DNA of 64,000 nucleotides from the NCBI GenBank assembly GCA_045633565.1, contig JAZQYO010000027.1:118474-182473 (forward strand). The letters run 5' to 3'. Position numbers and translations under genes: made by a program. Source of the stretch: RGIG7450 sp045633565. Lineage in GTDB: Bacteria; Bacillota; Clostridia; RUG12999. The notes under the pieces were generated by a model. It searched no databases. It was given only the letters and a program-made list of their open reading frames with translations, and was not told the origin of the DNA. Shown piece by piece: positions 51,831 through 63,200 of the stretch; positions within the stretch are counted from its first letter, which is position 1, and each line of letters starts with the position of its first letter.

Positions 51831-52439
51831 ATGTATAAAAAGTATATAAAACGATTATTTGATATAGTTTGTGCCATTTTTGCACTTGTAGTTTTTTCAT
51901 GGCTTTATGTTATTATTGCAGTGCTTGTCCGGATTTTTAACGGAAGTCCTGTTATTTTTAAACAGAATCGCACAGGACTTGAGGGCAGGACTTTTACATT
52001 ATACAAATTCAGGACGATGACTGATAAAAAGGACGAAGCAGGCAGACTTTTGCCGGACAGTAAACGGTTGACGAGACTGGGGAGCTTTTTAAGGAAGACA
52101 AGCCTTGATGAGCTTCCGCAGGTGTTTAATATAATTAAAGGTGATATGAGTGTGGTAGGACCGAGACCATTTATAGCTGAACTTGCGCCCTACTATACGG
52201 AAAGACAGATGCGCAGATATGATGTTCGCCCGGGGCTTACCGGTCTTGCGCAGGTGAATGGAAGAAATGATATTTCCTGGGATGAAAAATTCAGTTGGGA
52301 TTTGAAATATGTTGATAATATCACTTTTTTTGGTGATGTGAAGATAGTTCTTAAAACCATTGCTGAAGTATTTAAAAGCAATGATAATGAACCCGGAGAA
52401 GAAAGTGTGCTGGAAAGCTTTTTGAACAGCAGAAAATAA
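51831..52439 (+). CDS. Polyprenyl-phosphate sugar-1-phosphate transferase
   Basis: The 202-residue protein belongs to the bacterial sugar transferase family that places the first sugar-phosphate on undecaprenyl phosphate at the membrane. It has one N-terminal membrane helix (residues 13-36), the KFRTMT motif, SLDELPQVFNIIKGDMSVVG then PRPF, and the C-terminal RPGLTGLAQVNGR. The ATG at 51831 has GGAG upstream, while a frame starting at 51744 would run through the promoter. It is followed by a glycosyltransferase, so the pair may start a surface glycan. The sugar is unknown. Confidence 0.9.
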   Translation: MYKKYIKRLFDIVCAIFALVVFSWLYVIIAVLVRIFNGSPVIFKQNRTGLEGRTFTLYKFRTMTDKKDEAGRLLPDSKRLTRLGSFLRKTSLDELPQVFNIIKGDMSVVGPRPFIAELAPYYTERQMRRYDVRPGLTGLAQVNGRNDISWDEKFSWDLKYVDNITFFGDVKIVLKTIAEVFKSNDNEPGEESVLESFLNSRK

Positions 52440-52463
52440 TGATGGATTTGAGGTGATTTTGGC

Positions 52464-53657
52464 TTGAACATTTTGTTTTTGACAATAGCAAGAATGCATA
52501 GCCTTGAAGAAAGAGGTATTTACCCGGACCTGTTCAGAAAATTTGTGGAAAAGGGACATAATGTATATATTGCTTCACCTGCAGAACGGATGACAAAGGA
52601 AAAAACCAACCTGAAAAAATATGACGGATACAGTGTGTTGCGTGTAAAAGTGGGGAATTTCCAGAAAACAAATATGATAGAAAAGGGAATTTCAACCTTG
52701 TTTATCGAAACACATTTTCTTGCAGCTATAAAAAAGTACTATGCCGATGTCAAATTTGACGCCGTTGTATATGCCACTCCGCCCATGACATATCCCAATG
52801 TGGTGGATTACATAAAAAAACGTGACGGAGCAAAAATTTATCTGTTACTTAAAGACATTTTTCCGCAGAATGCGGTTGATATAGGGCTTTTTTCTGAAAA
52901 AAACCCAATTTACAAATATTTCAGAAAAAAGGAAATCAGAATTTATAAACAAAGTGACTATATAGGCTGTATGTCCCAGGCAAATGTGGATTTTCTGCTT
53001 AAACATAACAGCTTTATAGATAAAAACATAGTTCACATTTCTCCTAACTGCATTGAATATGTAAAGCCTGAGCAGATTGATAAAGCTGAGATTAGAAAAA
53101 AATATAACATACCTGCAGAGGCAACCGTATTTATGTACGGAGGAAATCTTGGCAAGCCACAATGCATCCCTTTTATAATTGACCTTATTAAAGCAAACAG
53201 CGGTAAAAAAGACAGATTTTTTGTAATATCCGGAACGGGGACGGAAGCACATATAATCAGAAGTTTTTACGAAAATGAAAAACCGGACAACATGCTTTTA
53301 ACAGACTGGTTGCCCCAGGAGGAATATGACAGGCTGACTGCAGCGTGCGATGTGGGGATGCTTTTTTTGGATCCGAGGTTTACAATCCCCAACATTCCGT
53401 CAAGAATACTTGCTTATATGCGTCATGCACTTCCTGTTTTTGCTGCTACTGATGTAAATACCGATATAGGTAAAATCATAGAAGAAGGCGATTTCGGCTG
53501 GTGGTGTGAGAGCAGTAACGTCAAAAATGCCGCAGCGGTGATTGACAAAATCTGCACGGAGGATTTAAAAAAGAAAGGTGAAAACTCACTAAAATATCTT
53601 CTTGAAAATTACACTACAGATAAAGGCTATGAAGCCATAATAAACTGTTTGAAATAA
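52464..53657 (+). CDS. WbuB-like family 4 glycosyltransferase
   Basis: The 397-residue protein is a GT-B glycosyltransferase of the WbuB type. It begins MNILFLTIARMHSLEERGIY, has YATPPMTYPNVVDY and LKDIFPQNAVDIGL in the acceptor domain, and MYGGNLGKPQCIPFI then LTDWLPQEEYDRL in the nucleotide-sugar domain. WbuB enzymes add an amino sugar to a lipid-linked glycan. The start is TTG at 52464 with GAGGTGA nine bases before. It is co-transcribed with the sugar-phosphate transferase and ends at a terminator. Confidence 0.88.
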   Translation: MNILFLTIARMHSLEERGIYPDLFRKFVEKGHNVYIASPAERMTKEKTNLKKYDGYSVLRVKVGNFQKTNMIEKGISTLFIETHFLAAIKKYYADVKFDAVVYATPPMTYPNVVDYIKKRDGAKIYLLLKDIFPQNAVDIGLFSEKNPIYKYFRKKEIRIYKQSDYIGCMSQANVDFLLKHNSFIDKNIVHISPNCIEYVKPEQIDKAEIRKKYNIPAEATVFMYGGNLGKPQCIPFIIDLIKANSGKKDRFFVISGTGTEAHIIRSFYENEKPDNMLLTDWLPQEEYDRLTAACDVGMLFLDPRFTIPNIPSRILAYMRHALPVFAATDVNTDIGKIIEEGDFGWWCESSNVKNAAAVIDKICTEDLKKKGENSLKYLLENYTTDKGYEAIINCLK

Positions 53658-53668
53658 TTGAAACAATG

Positions 53669-53696
53669 TCCACTCGCACAGCGAGTGGATTTTTTT
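53669..53696 (+). terminator. Intrinsic terminator after the glycosyltransferase
   Basis: TCCACTCGC (53669-53677) pairs perfectly with GCGAGTGGA (53681-53689), with a 3-base loop and seven T. Confidence 0.93.
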
Positions 53697-53757
53697 GTAA
53701 TAGGACGTGCTGACGTGCAATATAATATTTTACAATAACTAATCGGGAGGTGAAAAT

Positions 53758-54138
53758 ATGCCTTCGGGTAATGTGATTATAAAGGTTGGAACTGCGGGCA
53801 GACTTATTCCGGTTGAGGGGGCAACTGTTTTTATTGCTCAGAGAGCCCGAAATCAAAATGACACAATTTTAGCTGCAAGACAAACTGATCGAAGCGGTGA
53901 AACGGTGGGTGTAACGGTTGAAACTCCCCAAAAGAGTCTGAGCGAGAGCCCGGGAAATGATTTGCCTTTTACGTCGGTTGACATACGGGTTGAACATCCT
54001 CTGTATTATCCTCATTATATCAGCAACGCACAAATTTTTGCGGATACGCAGAGTGTTCAAAATGTCAACCTGATACCGCTTGCCATGCCAACCGAAAAAA
54101 TAACCGATAATGTATTTATAACACCACAGAATCTGTAA
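53758..54138 (+). CDS. Small beta-sandwich-like protein beside a cortex-lytic gene
   Basis: The 126-residue product has no signal peptide or membrane helix. It begins MPSGNVIIKVGTAGRLIPVE followed by GATVFIAQ, then TDRSGETVGVTVETP and a conserved-looking RVEHPLYYPHYISNAQIFAD. The alternating beta pattern suits a carboxypeptidase-regulatory or transthyretin-like domain. It lies 18 bp before the SleC-like gene with GGGAGGTG upstream, so the two form one transcript. A role in spore assembly or germination is inferred from the neighbour only. Confidence 0.65.
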   Translation: MPSGNVIIKVGTAGRLIPVEGATVFIAQRARNQNDTILAARQTDRSGETVGVTVETPQKSLSESPGNDLPFTSVDIRVEHPLYYPHYISNAQIFADTQSVQNVNLIPLAMPTEKITDNVFITPQNL

Positions 54139-54156
54139 AAGGAAAGGAATGAAAAT

Positions 54157-55635
54157 ATGGCGAGAGTTTTTCCGTTTGTTCCCGAAAGCATAACTGTTCA
54201 TCTGGGCGCACCTGCAACGGAGGCAGAAAATGTTACAGTTCCGTTTATTGATTATATAAAAAATGTCGCCTCAAGTGAAATTTATCCAACGTGGGATGAT
54301 GCAGCCATTCTGGCAAATATAAATGCACAGGTTTCCTATGCGCTTAATCGTATATATCTGGAATATTACCCAAGCAGAGGGTATGATTTTGATATTACAA
54401 ACAATACAGCTTTTGACCAGAAATTTATTTACGGAAGAACCATTTTTGAAAACATAAGTGATGTTGTTGACCAGTATTTTGATACATATATCAGAAGACA
54501 GGGGTTTGTTGAACCGCTGGCAGCACAATATTGTAACGGGACGACTGTTACCTGTGAAGGTCTTTCGCAATGGGGGAGCCAGGAGCTTGCACAGCAGGGA
54601 TTCAGCGATGTCGATATTCTACGCTATTATTATGGTAATGACATTGAAATTGTTCCTGATACAAGGGTTTTAACAAACCGTCCGTCTTATCCCGGATTTG
54701 AAATAGGACCGGGCGCAAGCGGTGATTATGTAAATGTTATACAGACTGAGCTGAACAGAATATCTCAGAACTATCCGCTTATACCTAAAATAGGCGAGGT
54801 AACCGCGTTTTACGGTGAGCTTACAGAAGAAGCAGTAAGAACATTTCAGGAGATTTTCGGACTTGCACCGACGGGCGTAGTAAATAAAGCAACATGGTAT
54901 GAGCTTATATTTATTTATACCGGTGTAACAAGGCTTGCAGAGCTTAATTCAGAAGGACAGCAGCTTTTTGGAACAAGTCTTGAGTATCCCGATTCAACGT
55001 TAAGCAGTCTTGCGATGGCAGGTCTTGAATTTCCTGAGGGAACGCTTGAGCAGGGGGATGAGGGTCAGCAGGTTTTAATTCTGCAATATTTTTTAAATGT
55101 TTTATCTGCTTTTTACCCTACAATACCGCCGGTGGAAAATGACGGGGTTTTTGGACAGGAAACACATAATTCAGTTGTCGCTCTGCAACGTTTTTTAAAC
55201 ATAACTCCAAACGGGATTGTTGACGCAAACACATGGAATATGATTTATGATGCATATAAGGGAATAGTGGAAACTGTATTTACAAACAGCTATGTTTTTC
55301 CGGAAGACGACATTAATTTAGGTAGTAATGACCTAAGGTTTGGTATGGGTGGTAATGAGGTTGTCACACTGCAAAAATTTTTGAATCTGGAAGCGGAAAG
55401 CAATCCTTTGATAAGAAAGGTAGCGGAAAATGGATTTTTTGGCAGACATACCAGATGGGCACTTAACGAATATCAAAAAACACATAATTTAACACAAAAT
55501 GGCATTGCGGATGAAGCTACAAGAAACCACATAACAAATCGATATCGTGATATGGCGTCTGCATACAGCTCGCATCCGGTGCAATTTCCGGGTAAAACGC
55601 TTGTAGAAAATGACCAGGACAGGGAGAGAAGATAA
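54157..55635 (+). CDS. SleC-like spore cortex-lytic protein (SpoIID-like domain plus three peptidoglycan-binding domains)
   Basis: The 492-residue protein starts with a SpoIID-like lytic transglycosylase domain. Glu41 in YIKNVASSEIYPTW matches the SpoIID catalytic Glu, followed by INAQVSYALNRI and the late motif LSQWGSQELAQQGFSDVDIL then RYYYGNDIEI. Three PG_binding_1 repeats follow at about residues 185-270, 300-375 and 395-470. This layout resembles clostridial SleC, which degrades spore cortex during germination. There is no signal peptide, as in several mother-cell-made spore proteins. The stop overlaps the next start (TAATG). Confidence 0.82.
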   Translation: MARVFPFVPESITVHLGAPATEAENVTVPFIDYIKNVASSEIYPTWDDAAILANINAQVSYALNRIYLEYYPSRGYDFDITNNTAFDQKFIYGRTIFENISDVVDQYFDTYIRRQGFVEPLAAQYCNGTTVTCEGLSQWGSQELAQQGFSDVDILRYYYGNDIEIVPDTRVLTNRPSYPGFEIGPGASGDYVNVIQTELNRISQNYPLIPKIGEVTAFYGELTEEAVRTFQEIFGLAPTGVVNKATWYELIFIYTGVTRLAELNSEGQQLFGTSLEYPDSTLSSLAMAGLEFPEGTLEQGDEGQQVLILQYFLNVLSAFYPTIPPVENDGVFGQETHNSVVALQRFLNITPNGIVDANTWNMIYDAYKGIVETVFTNSYVFPEDDINLGSNDLRFGMGGNEVVTLQKFLNLEAESNPLIRKVAENGFFGRHTRWALNEYQKTHNLTQNGIADEATRNHITNRYRDMASAYSSHPVQFPGKTLVENDQDRERR

Positions 55636-56243
55636 TGGCAAGAACGTTAGAACCCATTACAGGAGAACCGGTAAGAAGCCTGCAGACTTTCCTGAGGAAA
55701 ATTTCTTATAGCAGGGATATACCAACTGTTGTACCCGACGGGATTTTTGGCAGTCAGACGAAAAACTCGGTTGAGGGATTTCAAAAGCTCTATGGACTGC
55801 CGGTGACAGGAGAGGCAGACTTTGATACGTGGAATAAAATTATTGAAATTTTTGATGAGGTTACAGAAGAGGAAAAACCACCTCAAAGGCTTTTGATTTT
55901 CCCTGAGGAAGCGTACATTATAGACATTGGCACTGAGGATGAATATTTATACGTAATTCAGGGGGCAATGAAGGTTATTTCAAACAATGTGGAAAATGTT
56001 CCGTCTCTTGATATTACGGGTGTACATGACAATCAGTCGGTTGAAGCTACAAAGAGTATTCAGAAGATTGCGGGTATTGATGAAAGTGGGATTATTGATA
56101 AAAAAACCGTGAATGCAATAACCGACGTTTATGAGTTTTATGTGGTGAAAAAATACACACCCGGGCAGGAGGATAAAGACCGTCCCGGAGCAGAAAATCG
56201 AAAAGACGAGAAAGAAGACCCGACAAATGTAAGTGATGTATAA
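55635..56243 (+). CDS. Peptidoglycan-binding-domain protein
   Basis: The 202-residue protein continues the cortex-lytic cluster. Residues 10-75 form one PG_binding_1 repeat (VRSLQTFLRKISYSRDIP, then DGIFGSQTKNSVEGFQKLYG) and a weaker repeat follows near 100-165 (VIQGAMKVISNN and VEATKSIQKIAG). The last 30 residues are charged and likely disordered. It has no catalytic domain and no signal peptide. It may anchor the SleC-like enzyme to cortex or be a detached part of it. Start overlaps the upstream stop by one base. Confidence 0.8.
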   Translation: MARTLEPITGEPVRSLQTFLRKISYSRDIPTVVPDGIFGSQTKNSVEGFQKLYGLPVTGEADFDTWNKIIEIFDEVTEEEKPPQRLLIFPEEAYIIDIGTEDEYLYVIQGAMKVISNNVENVPSLDITGVHDNQSVEATKSIQKIAGIDESGIIDKKTVNAITDVYEFYVVKKYTPGQEDKDRPGAENRKDEKEDPTNVSDV

Positions 56244-56339
56244 TTATTCCATTTCTGGAGCAGGATAATAGTTGGAATTTTTGTGTAAAATAACCAAATT
56301 TCCGGCAAAAATTCGTTAAACTTTTAGAGGTGCATAATG

Positions 56340-56368
56340 TTGACTGCATGAAAAGTTTGTGATATAAT
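56340..56368 (+). promoter_or_regulatory. Sigma-A promoter of rpoB-rpoC
   Basis: TTGACT (56340-56345), a 17-bp spacer and a perfect TATAAT (56363-56368), 140 bp before the rpoB start. Confidence 0.88.
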
Positions 56369-56508
56369 GATAAATTGCCATGTATATTCTAAAAAATGGA
56401 TATATATTAAGGAAATTATTTTTTAAATTTTTTCAGCTTTTAAGAGTATAGGCTTTGACAAATACAGCAGATTTTGAAAGACAAATCTGCCCGAATGAGG
56501 TGATTTTT

Positions 56509-59500
56509 ATGCAGCGTCCTGCTCCGAAAATGTACGGAAAAAATGAGAGAATGTCTTTTGCAAAAATCGATGAAAGTCTGGCTATGCCAAACCTTATCGA
56601 AATTCAGAAGAATTCTTACAACTGGTTTATGAAGAAAGGTCTTCGTGATGTCTTTGAAGATGTTTCTCCCATAAACGACCACTCAGGAAACCTTTCGCTG
56701 GAGTTTTACGACTACTACTTTGACGAAACCTCCAAATACACCATCGAGGAGTGTAAGGAGAGAGATGCAACTTACTCTGTTGCTCTCAGAGTTAAGGTTA
56801 GACTTGTAAACCGTGAAACCGGCGAAATCAAGGAACAGGAAATTTTCATGGGAGATTTCCCTCTTATGACACCGCAGGGTACTTTTATCATCAACGGTGC
56901 GGAGAGGGTTATAGTCAGCCAGCTGGTTCGTTCTCCCGGTATATACTACGATAAAACCCAGGACAAGACGGGTAAACCGCTTTTCTCTTCAACCTTCATC
57001 CCTAACAGAGGTGCGTGGCTGGAGTATGAAACCGATTCTTCTGACATTTTTTCAGTAAGAATTGACAAGACTCGTAAAATGCCTATTACAGTTCTCATCC
57101 GTGCACTTGGTCTGAAAAAGGACGAGGATATCTTAGCTATGTTTGGCAACTCTCCGAAAATTGCAGCTACTCTCGAGAAAGACAGCTGTAAGACAGAAGA
57201 GGATGCTCTTGTTGAAGTTTATAAGAAAATCAGACCGGGCGAGCCTCCCACGGTTGAAAGCTCAAGAGCGCTTGTTGATGGTATGTTCTTTGACTTCAAG
57301 AGATATGACCTCGCAGGTGTTGGCAGATACAAAGTAAACAAAAAGCTTGCATTTGCAAACAGAGTTGTAGGTTTTAAACCTGCTCAGCCCATTGTTGACC
57401 CTGACACGGGCGAAATCATCTGCGGAACAGATGACGTAATCACAAAAGAAATTGCTAAAGAATTGGACATGTCTGCCGTTAACAGAATTGTTTTAAACAT
57501 TGACGGCGAAGAAGTTCCTGTTTTCTCAAATAATCTCATTGATATCACAAGAAGAGTAAGCGTTGACCTTTCTGACCTCGAAATCAAGGAAAGAGTATAT
57601 CTGCCTGCTCTTGAAGATATTCTTGCAGATGCAAAGACTGACGAGGAAATTTATCAGGCTATCAAGCGTAATCTTGACATACTTGTGTGCAAACACCTGT
57701 ATGTTGACGATATTTTCTCGTCAATCAACTATACAACATCTTTAGAATATGGCGTGGGTAATTTTGATGACATTGACCATCTTGGTAACAGAAGACTTCG
57801 CTGCGTAGGTGAGCTTCTCCAGAACCAGTTCAGAGTTGGTTTTGCCAGAATGGAAAGAGTTGTTAAAGAAAGAATGGTTATTCAGGACCCCGATATTGCA
57901 TCACCTCAGAACCTTATTAATATAAGACCTGTGGTTGCAACCATCAGAGAATTCCTTGGTTCTTCACAGCTTTCACAGTTTATGGACCAGACAAACCCGC
58001 TTGCAGAGCTCACTCACAAAAGAAGACTTTCTGCACTCGGACCGGGTGGTCTTTCCCGTGACCGTGCAGGCTTTGAAGTTCGTGATATTCACTATTCTCA
58101 CTATGGCAGAATGTGTCCTGTTGAAACCCCTGAAGGCCCGAACATCGGTCTTATCAGTTCACTTGCTACCTATGCAAGAATCAACGAACACGGCTTTATC
58201 GAAGCGCCTTATAGAAAGGTAGATAAAGAAAAAGGTATCGTAACAGACGAAATAGTTTATATGGCTGCTGATGAAGAGGACGGCTACATTGTAGCACCTG
58301 CCAACGAACCGCTTGATAAAAATGGTAAGTGGGTAAAATCAAAAGCAACTGTTAGATATAAGGAAGAAATTAAAGAGGTTGAGGTATCAGACGTTGACTT
58401 TATGGACGTATCACCCAGACAGTTTGTATCTGTTGCTACAGCCATGATTCCCTTCCTTGAAAACGACGACGCCAACCGTGCGCTCATGGGTTCAAACATG
58501 CAGCGTCAGGCAGTACCGCTTATGCGTGCAGAGGCGCCTATTGTTGCTACAGGTATTGAGTATAAAGCAGCGAAAGACTCAGGTGCTGTTGTACTTGCTA
58601 AATATGACGGCGTAGTTAAAGATGTTACAGGTAAGTATATCGTTATTAAGAGAGAAGACGGTACAGAGGATAAGTATTCTCTTCTCAAATACATGCGTTC
58701 TAACCAAGGCACATGTATAAATCAAAAACCTGTTGTAAAATTCGGACAGCAAGTTAAAGCCGGCGATGTTATTGCTGATGGTCCTTCAACAGACAACGGC
58801 GAAATTGCATTGGGACATAATGCTTTGATCGGATTTATGACATGGGAAGGTTATAACTACGAGGATGCTGTTCTTATCAGTGAAAAACTCGTTAAAGAAG
58901 ATATATATACTTCAATTCATATCGAAGAGTATGAGTGTGAGGCTAGAGATACAAAGCTCGGACCCGAAGAGATTACTTCTGAAATCCCTCATGTAGGTGA
59001 AGATGCTCTTAAGATGCTTGATCCTAATGGTGTTATCATCGTTGGTTCTGAGGTTCGTGCCGGAGACATTCTTGTTGGTAAAGTAACTCCTAAGGGTGAG
59101 ACAGAGCTTACAGCAGAAGAACGTTTGCTCCGTGCAATCTTTGGTGAAAAGTCCAGAGATGTAAGAGATACATCACTCAAAGTTCCTCACGGCGAGTCAG
59201 GTATCGTAGTAGATGTTAAAGAATTTACTCGTGAAAATGACGACGAGCTTTCACCCGGTGTTAACCGTATGGTAAGAGTTTATATCGCTCAAAAGAGAAA
59301 ACTCTCTGTAGGTGATAAAATGGCCGGACGTCACGGTAACAAAGGTGTTATTTCAAGAATTCTTCCTGAAGAAGATATGCCTTTCCTTCCTGACGGTACT
59401 CCGCTTGAAATCGTGTTGAACCCCTTGGGCGTACCTTCACGTATGAACATCGGTCAGGTACTTGAAGTGCATTTGGGCTATGCTGCTAAAGCATTAGGTT

Positions 59501-60270
59501 GGAAGATTGCAACGCCTGTTTTCGACGGAGCTTCAGAGCATGATATTATAGAAACACTTAAATTGGCAGGCAAGAGCCCTGATGGTAAGACAACACTTTA
59601 TGACGGACGTACAGGTGAACCTTTCGATAATCCTGTAACAGTAGGTTATATGTATTACCTCAAGCTCCATCACCTTGTTGATGACAAGATTCATGCTCGT
59701 TCAACAGGTCCTTACTCTCTCGTTACACAGCAACCTTTGGGTGGTAAAGCTCAGTTCGGTGGCCAGCGTTTCGGTGAGATGGAGGTTTGGGCTTTGGAAG
59801 CTTACGGTGCTGCTTATACACTTCAGGAAATATTGACAATCAAGTCAGACGATACAATTGGTCGTGTAAAGACTTACGAAGCAATTGTAAAAGGCGAAAA
59901 TGTTCCGGAGCCGGGTATACCTGAATCATTTAAAGTGCTTGTTAAAGAGCTCCAGAGCCTTGCACTTGATGTTCGTATCTTTACTGATGATAATACAGAA
60001 ATTCCGCTTAAAGAAGCAGAAGAAGATTATATTAAGAATCCTGAGAAGTACAGAACAAAGAAGGATGTATTTAATCCTGATTTCCAAACTTTCACTGATG
60101 AGTCAGGCTCTATCGTTATGGGTAATGACTTCGATACAAGTGAAGATGTTCTCATGGATGATGGTTTTATTGATGCCGACAGCGTTGAAGCGACTGATTT
60201 TGAAGACGGCGAAGCTGAGTTGGATGCTGATGTTTTCGCAGGAGTTTCTGACGATACCGATTCGGAATAA
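56509..60270 (+). CDS. rpoB: RNA polymerase beta subunit
   Basis: RpoB forms half of the RNA polymerase active site. The 1253-residue protein has normal Gram-positive length. The rifampicin region near residues 484-515 keeps the sensitive residues in [20 protein letters not shown] and SALGPGG. The ATG at 56509 has GAGGTGA six bases before; an upstream TTG at 56455 has none. The acidic C-terminal tail is rich in Asp and Glu. Codon choice shifts inside the gene: TTG-Leu and CAA-Gln are almost absent before about 58.6 kb and common after. Ribosomal genes rplJ/rplL, the usual neighbours, are absent; spore genes precede it. Confidence 0.96.
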   Translation: MQRPAPKMYGKNERMSFAKIDESLAMPNLIEIQKNSYNWFMKKGLRDVFEDVSPINDHSGNLSLEFYDYYFDETSKYTIEECKERDATYSVALRVKVRLVNRETGEIKEQEIFMGDFPLMTPQGTFIINGAERVIVSQLVRSPGIYYDKTQDKTGKPLFSSTFIPNRGAWLEYETDSSDIFSVRIDKTRKMPITVLIRALGLKKDEDILAMFGNSPKIAATLEKDSCKTEEDALVEVYKKIRPGEPPTVESSRALVDGMFFDFKRYDLAGVGRYKVNKKLAFANRVVGFKPAQPIVDPDTGEIICGTDDVITKEIAKELDMSAVNRIVLNIDGEEVPVFSNNLIDITRRVSVDLSDLEIKERVYLPALEDILADAKTDEEIYQAIKRNLDILVCKHLYVDDIFSSINYTTSLEYGVGNFDDIDHLGNRRLRCVGELLQNQFRVGFARMERVVKERMVIQDPDIASPQNLINIRPVVATIREFLGSSQLSQFMDQTNPLAELTHKRRLSALGPGGLSRDRAGFEVRDIHYSHYGRMCPVETPEGPNIGLISSLATYARINEHGFIEAPYRKVDKEKGIVTDEIVYMAADEEDGYIVAPANEPLDKNGKWVKSKATVRYKEEIKEVEVSDVDFMDVSPRQFVSVATAMIPFLENDDANRALMGSNMQRQAVPLMRAEAPIVATGIEYKAAKDSGAVVLAKYDGVVKDVTGKYIVIKREDGTEDKYSLLKYMRSNQGTCINQKPVVKFGQQVKAGDVIADGPSTDNGEIALGHNALIGFMTWEGYNYEDAVLISEKLVKEDIYTSIHIEEYECEARDTKLGPEEITSEIPHVGEDALKMLDPNGVIIVGSEVRAGDILVGKVTPKGETELTAEERLLRAIFGEKSRDVRDTSLKVPHGESGIVVDVKEFTRENDDELSPGVNRMVRVYIAQKRKLSVGDKMAGRHGNKGVISRILPEEDMPFLPDGTPLEIVLNPLGVPSRMNIGQVLEVHLGYAAKALGWKIATPVFDGASEHDIIETLKLAGKSPDGKTTLYDGRTGEPFDNPVTVGYMYYLKLHHLVDDKIHARSTGPYSLVTQQPLGGKAQFGGQRFGEMEVWALEAYGAAYTLQEILTIKSDDTIGRVKTYEAIVKGENVPEPGIPESFKVLVKELQSLALDVRIFTDDNTEIPLKEAEEDYIKNPEKYRTKKDVFNPDFQTFTDESGSIVMGNDFDTSEDVLMDDGFIDADSVEATDFEDGEAELDADVFAGVSDDTDSE

Positions 60271-60294
60271 TTAGGAGTAAGGAGTGTAGACAGT

Positions 60295-63200
60295 ATGATA
60301 GATTTTAATAATTTTGATTCAATACAGATTAGCCTTGCATCTCCTGAGACTATGTTGAAATGGTCTCATGGTGAGGTAAAGAAACCTGAAACAATTAACT
60401 ATCGAACTCTGAAACCTGAAAAGGACGGTCTTTTCTGTGAAAAGATTTTCGGACCTACAAAGGACGGAGAATGTCATTGCGGTAAGTATAAGAAAAACAG
60501 ATACAGAGGTATTGTTTGTGATAAGTGCGGCGTTGAGGTTACAAGCTCAAAAGTAAGACGTACAAGAATGGGTCACATTGAACTCGCTGCTCCTGTATCA
60601 CATATATGGTTCTTTAGAGGAATTCCCAGCAGAATGGGATTGATTTTGGATATGCCTCCCCGTTCGTTGGAGAAAGTTCTTTACTTTGCAGCATACATTG
60701 TAACTGACCCAGGTACAACAGCTCTTGAGTACAAACAAGTTTTGTCAGAGCGTGAGTACAGAGATGCTATTGCACAGTATGGCTACCAGTCATTTACTGC
60801 GCAGATGGGTGCAGAGGCTATTCAAAAAGTTTTAGCAGAAGTTGACCTTGAGAAACTTTCTGTAGAACTCAGAGAAGAAGTTGACCACCTTACAGAAATG
60901 GAAAAAGAAAAAGGCGGCCAGACAATCAGCCAAAAGAAAATGCGTCTTATAAAGAGACTTGAGGTTGTGGAGGCTTTTCGTCAATCACACAACAAACCTG
61001 AGTGGATGATACTTTCTGTTATCCCTGTAATTCCTCCGGATCTTCGTCCGATGGTACAGCTTGAGGGTGGCAGATTCGCAACATCTGACCTTAATGACCT
61101 TTACAGACGTGTTATTAACAGAAATAACAGATTAAAGCGACTTAAAGAATTAAGAGCTCCCGATATTATTGTAAGAAACGAAAAGAGAATGCTTCAGGAA
61201 GCTGTTGACGCTCTTCTCGATAACGGCAGAAGAGGACGCCCTGTTACAGGTCCTAATACTAGACCTCTTAAATCATTGTCCGATATGCTTCGTGGTAAAC
61301 AGGGACGTTTCCGTCAAAACCTTTTGGGTAAACGTGTTGACTATTCAGGCCGTAGCGTTATCGTTGTAGGTCCGGAGCTTAAGATTTATCAATGCGGACT
61401 TCCTAAAGAGATGGCACTTGAGCTTTTTAAGCCTTTTGTTATGAGAAAACTTGTTGATGACGGTAAGGCTTTAAATGTTAAGAGTGCACGTAAGATGGTT
61501 GATCGTGTTCGCCCTGAGGTTTGGGATATTCTCGATGAGATTATTAAAGAGCATCCCGTTCTTTTGAACCGTGCTCCTACGCTTCACCGTTTGGGTATTC
61601 AAGCATTTGAACCCGTACTTGTTGAGGGTCGCGCTCTTCGTTTGCATCCGTTGGTATGTACAGCATATAACGCCGACTTCGACGGAGACCAAATGGCTGT
61701 TCACGTACCTCTTTCAGCAGAGGCACAGGCCGAAGCAAGAGTTCTTATGCTTTCAGCAAACAACTTGCTTGCTCCTAAGGACGGTAAACCGATTACAGTT
61801 CCTACACAGGATATGGTTCTCGGTAGTTATTACCTTACACTTAATAAAAATAAAGACTTTACAAATGCGCCTGTTTTCTCTTCTTATGATGAAGCTAAGA
61901 TGGCATATGATATCGGCGAGATTGATTTGCACACAGCAATTATTGTAAGACGTTTCGGAGAATTTGAAGGTGAACCGATTACACAGCGTATTAAAACTAC
62001 AATCGGTAAGTTGATTTTCAATGATGCTATTCCTCAAGATCTCGGTTTTGTTGATAGAACAAAACGTGAAAATGCACTCTTGCTCGAGATTGATAAGCTC
62101 GTTAAGAAGGGCACTTTGGGAGAAATTCTTGATAAGTGTATTAAAGTTCACGGTCTTACAGAAACAGCAGTTGTTCTTGATAAGATTAAAGCTTTGGGAT
62201 ACAAGTTCTCTACAAAAGGTGCTATTACGGTTGGTGTAGAGGATATTATCGTACCCCCCGAGAAACAACAGCTCATTGAAGAAACAGACAAATTGGTTGA
62301 TAGGATTGTTAAACAGTACCGCAGAGGTCTTATCACAGAGGAAGAGCGTTACAACAACGTTATCAAGGCTTGGACTGAGACAATTGATAAGCTTACAGGC
62401 ATACTCAAAAAGAACATGGGTGAGTACAACCCGATTAATATGATGAGTGATTCAGGTGCCAGAGGTAACATCAACCAGATTAAACAGCTCGCAGGTATGC
62501 GTGGTCTTATGTCAGATACATCAGGTAAGTCAATCGAAATTCCGATTAAGGCTAACTTCCGTGAAGGTCTTGATGTATTGGAGTTCTTTATCTCCAGCCA
62601 CGGTACCAGAAAAACATTGTCAGATACAGCTCTTAGAACTGCCGACTCAGGTTATCTTACAAGACGTCTTGTTGATGTCAGCCAAGAAGTTATCATTCGT
62701 GAGAATGACTGTGGAAGCGATGAATACATTGAACTTTCAGCAATTGAGAATCAAGATGCTAAAGATCAAGGTCCGCTCGTACCTTTGGCTGCACGTATTT
62801 CCGGCAGATACCCTGCGGAAACTATAGTAGATCCTGCTACAGGAGAGGTTATTGCAGATACTGACACACTTATTACAGAAGATCTTGCTGATAAAATTGT
62901 TGCTGCAGGTTATACAAAAGTAAAAATCCGTTCAGTTCTTACATGTAAATGTAAACACGGTGTTTGTGCTAAGTGTTATGGTTCTAACCTTGCAACAAAT
63001 GAAAAATGTAACATTGGTGATGCTGTTGGTATTATAGCTGCTCAGTCAATCGGTGAGCCCGGTACACAGCTTACGATGCGTACTTTCCACATGGGTGGTA
63101 TTTCTACAGCAGACGATATTACACAGGGTCTTCCTAGAGTTGAGGAGTTGTTTGAGGCAAGAAAACCGAAGGGTAATGCCACTATTTCCGAACTTGACGG

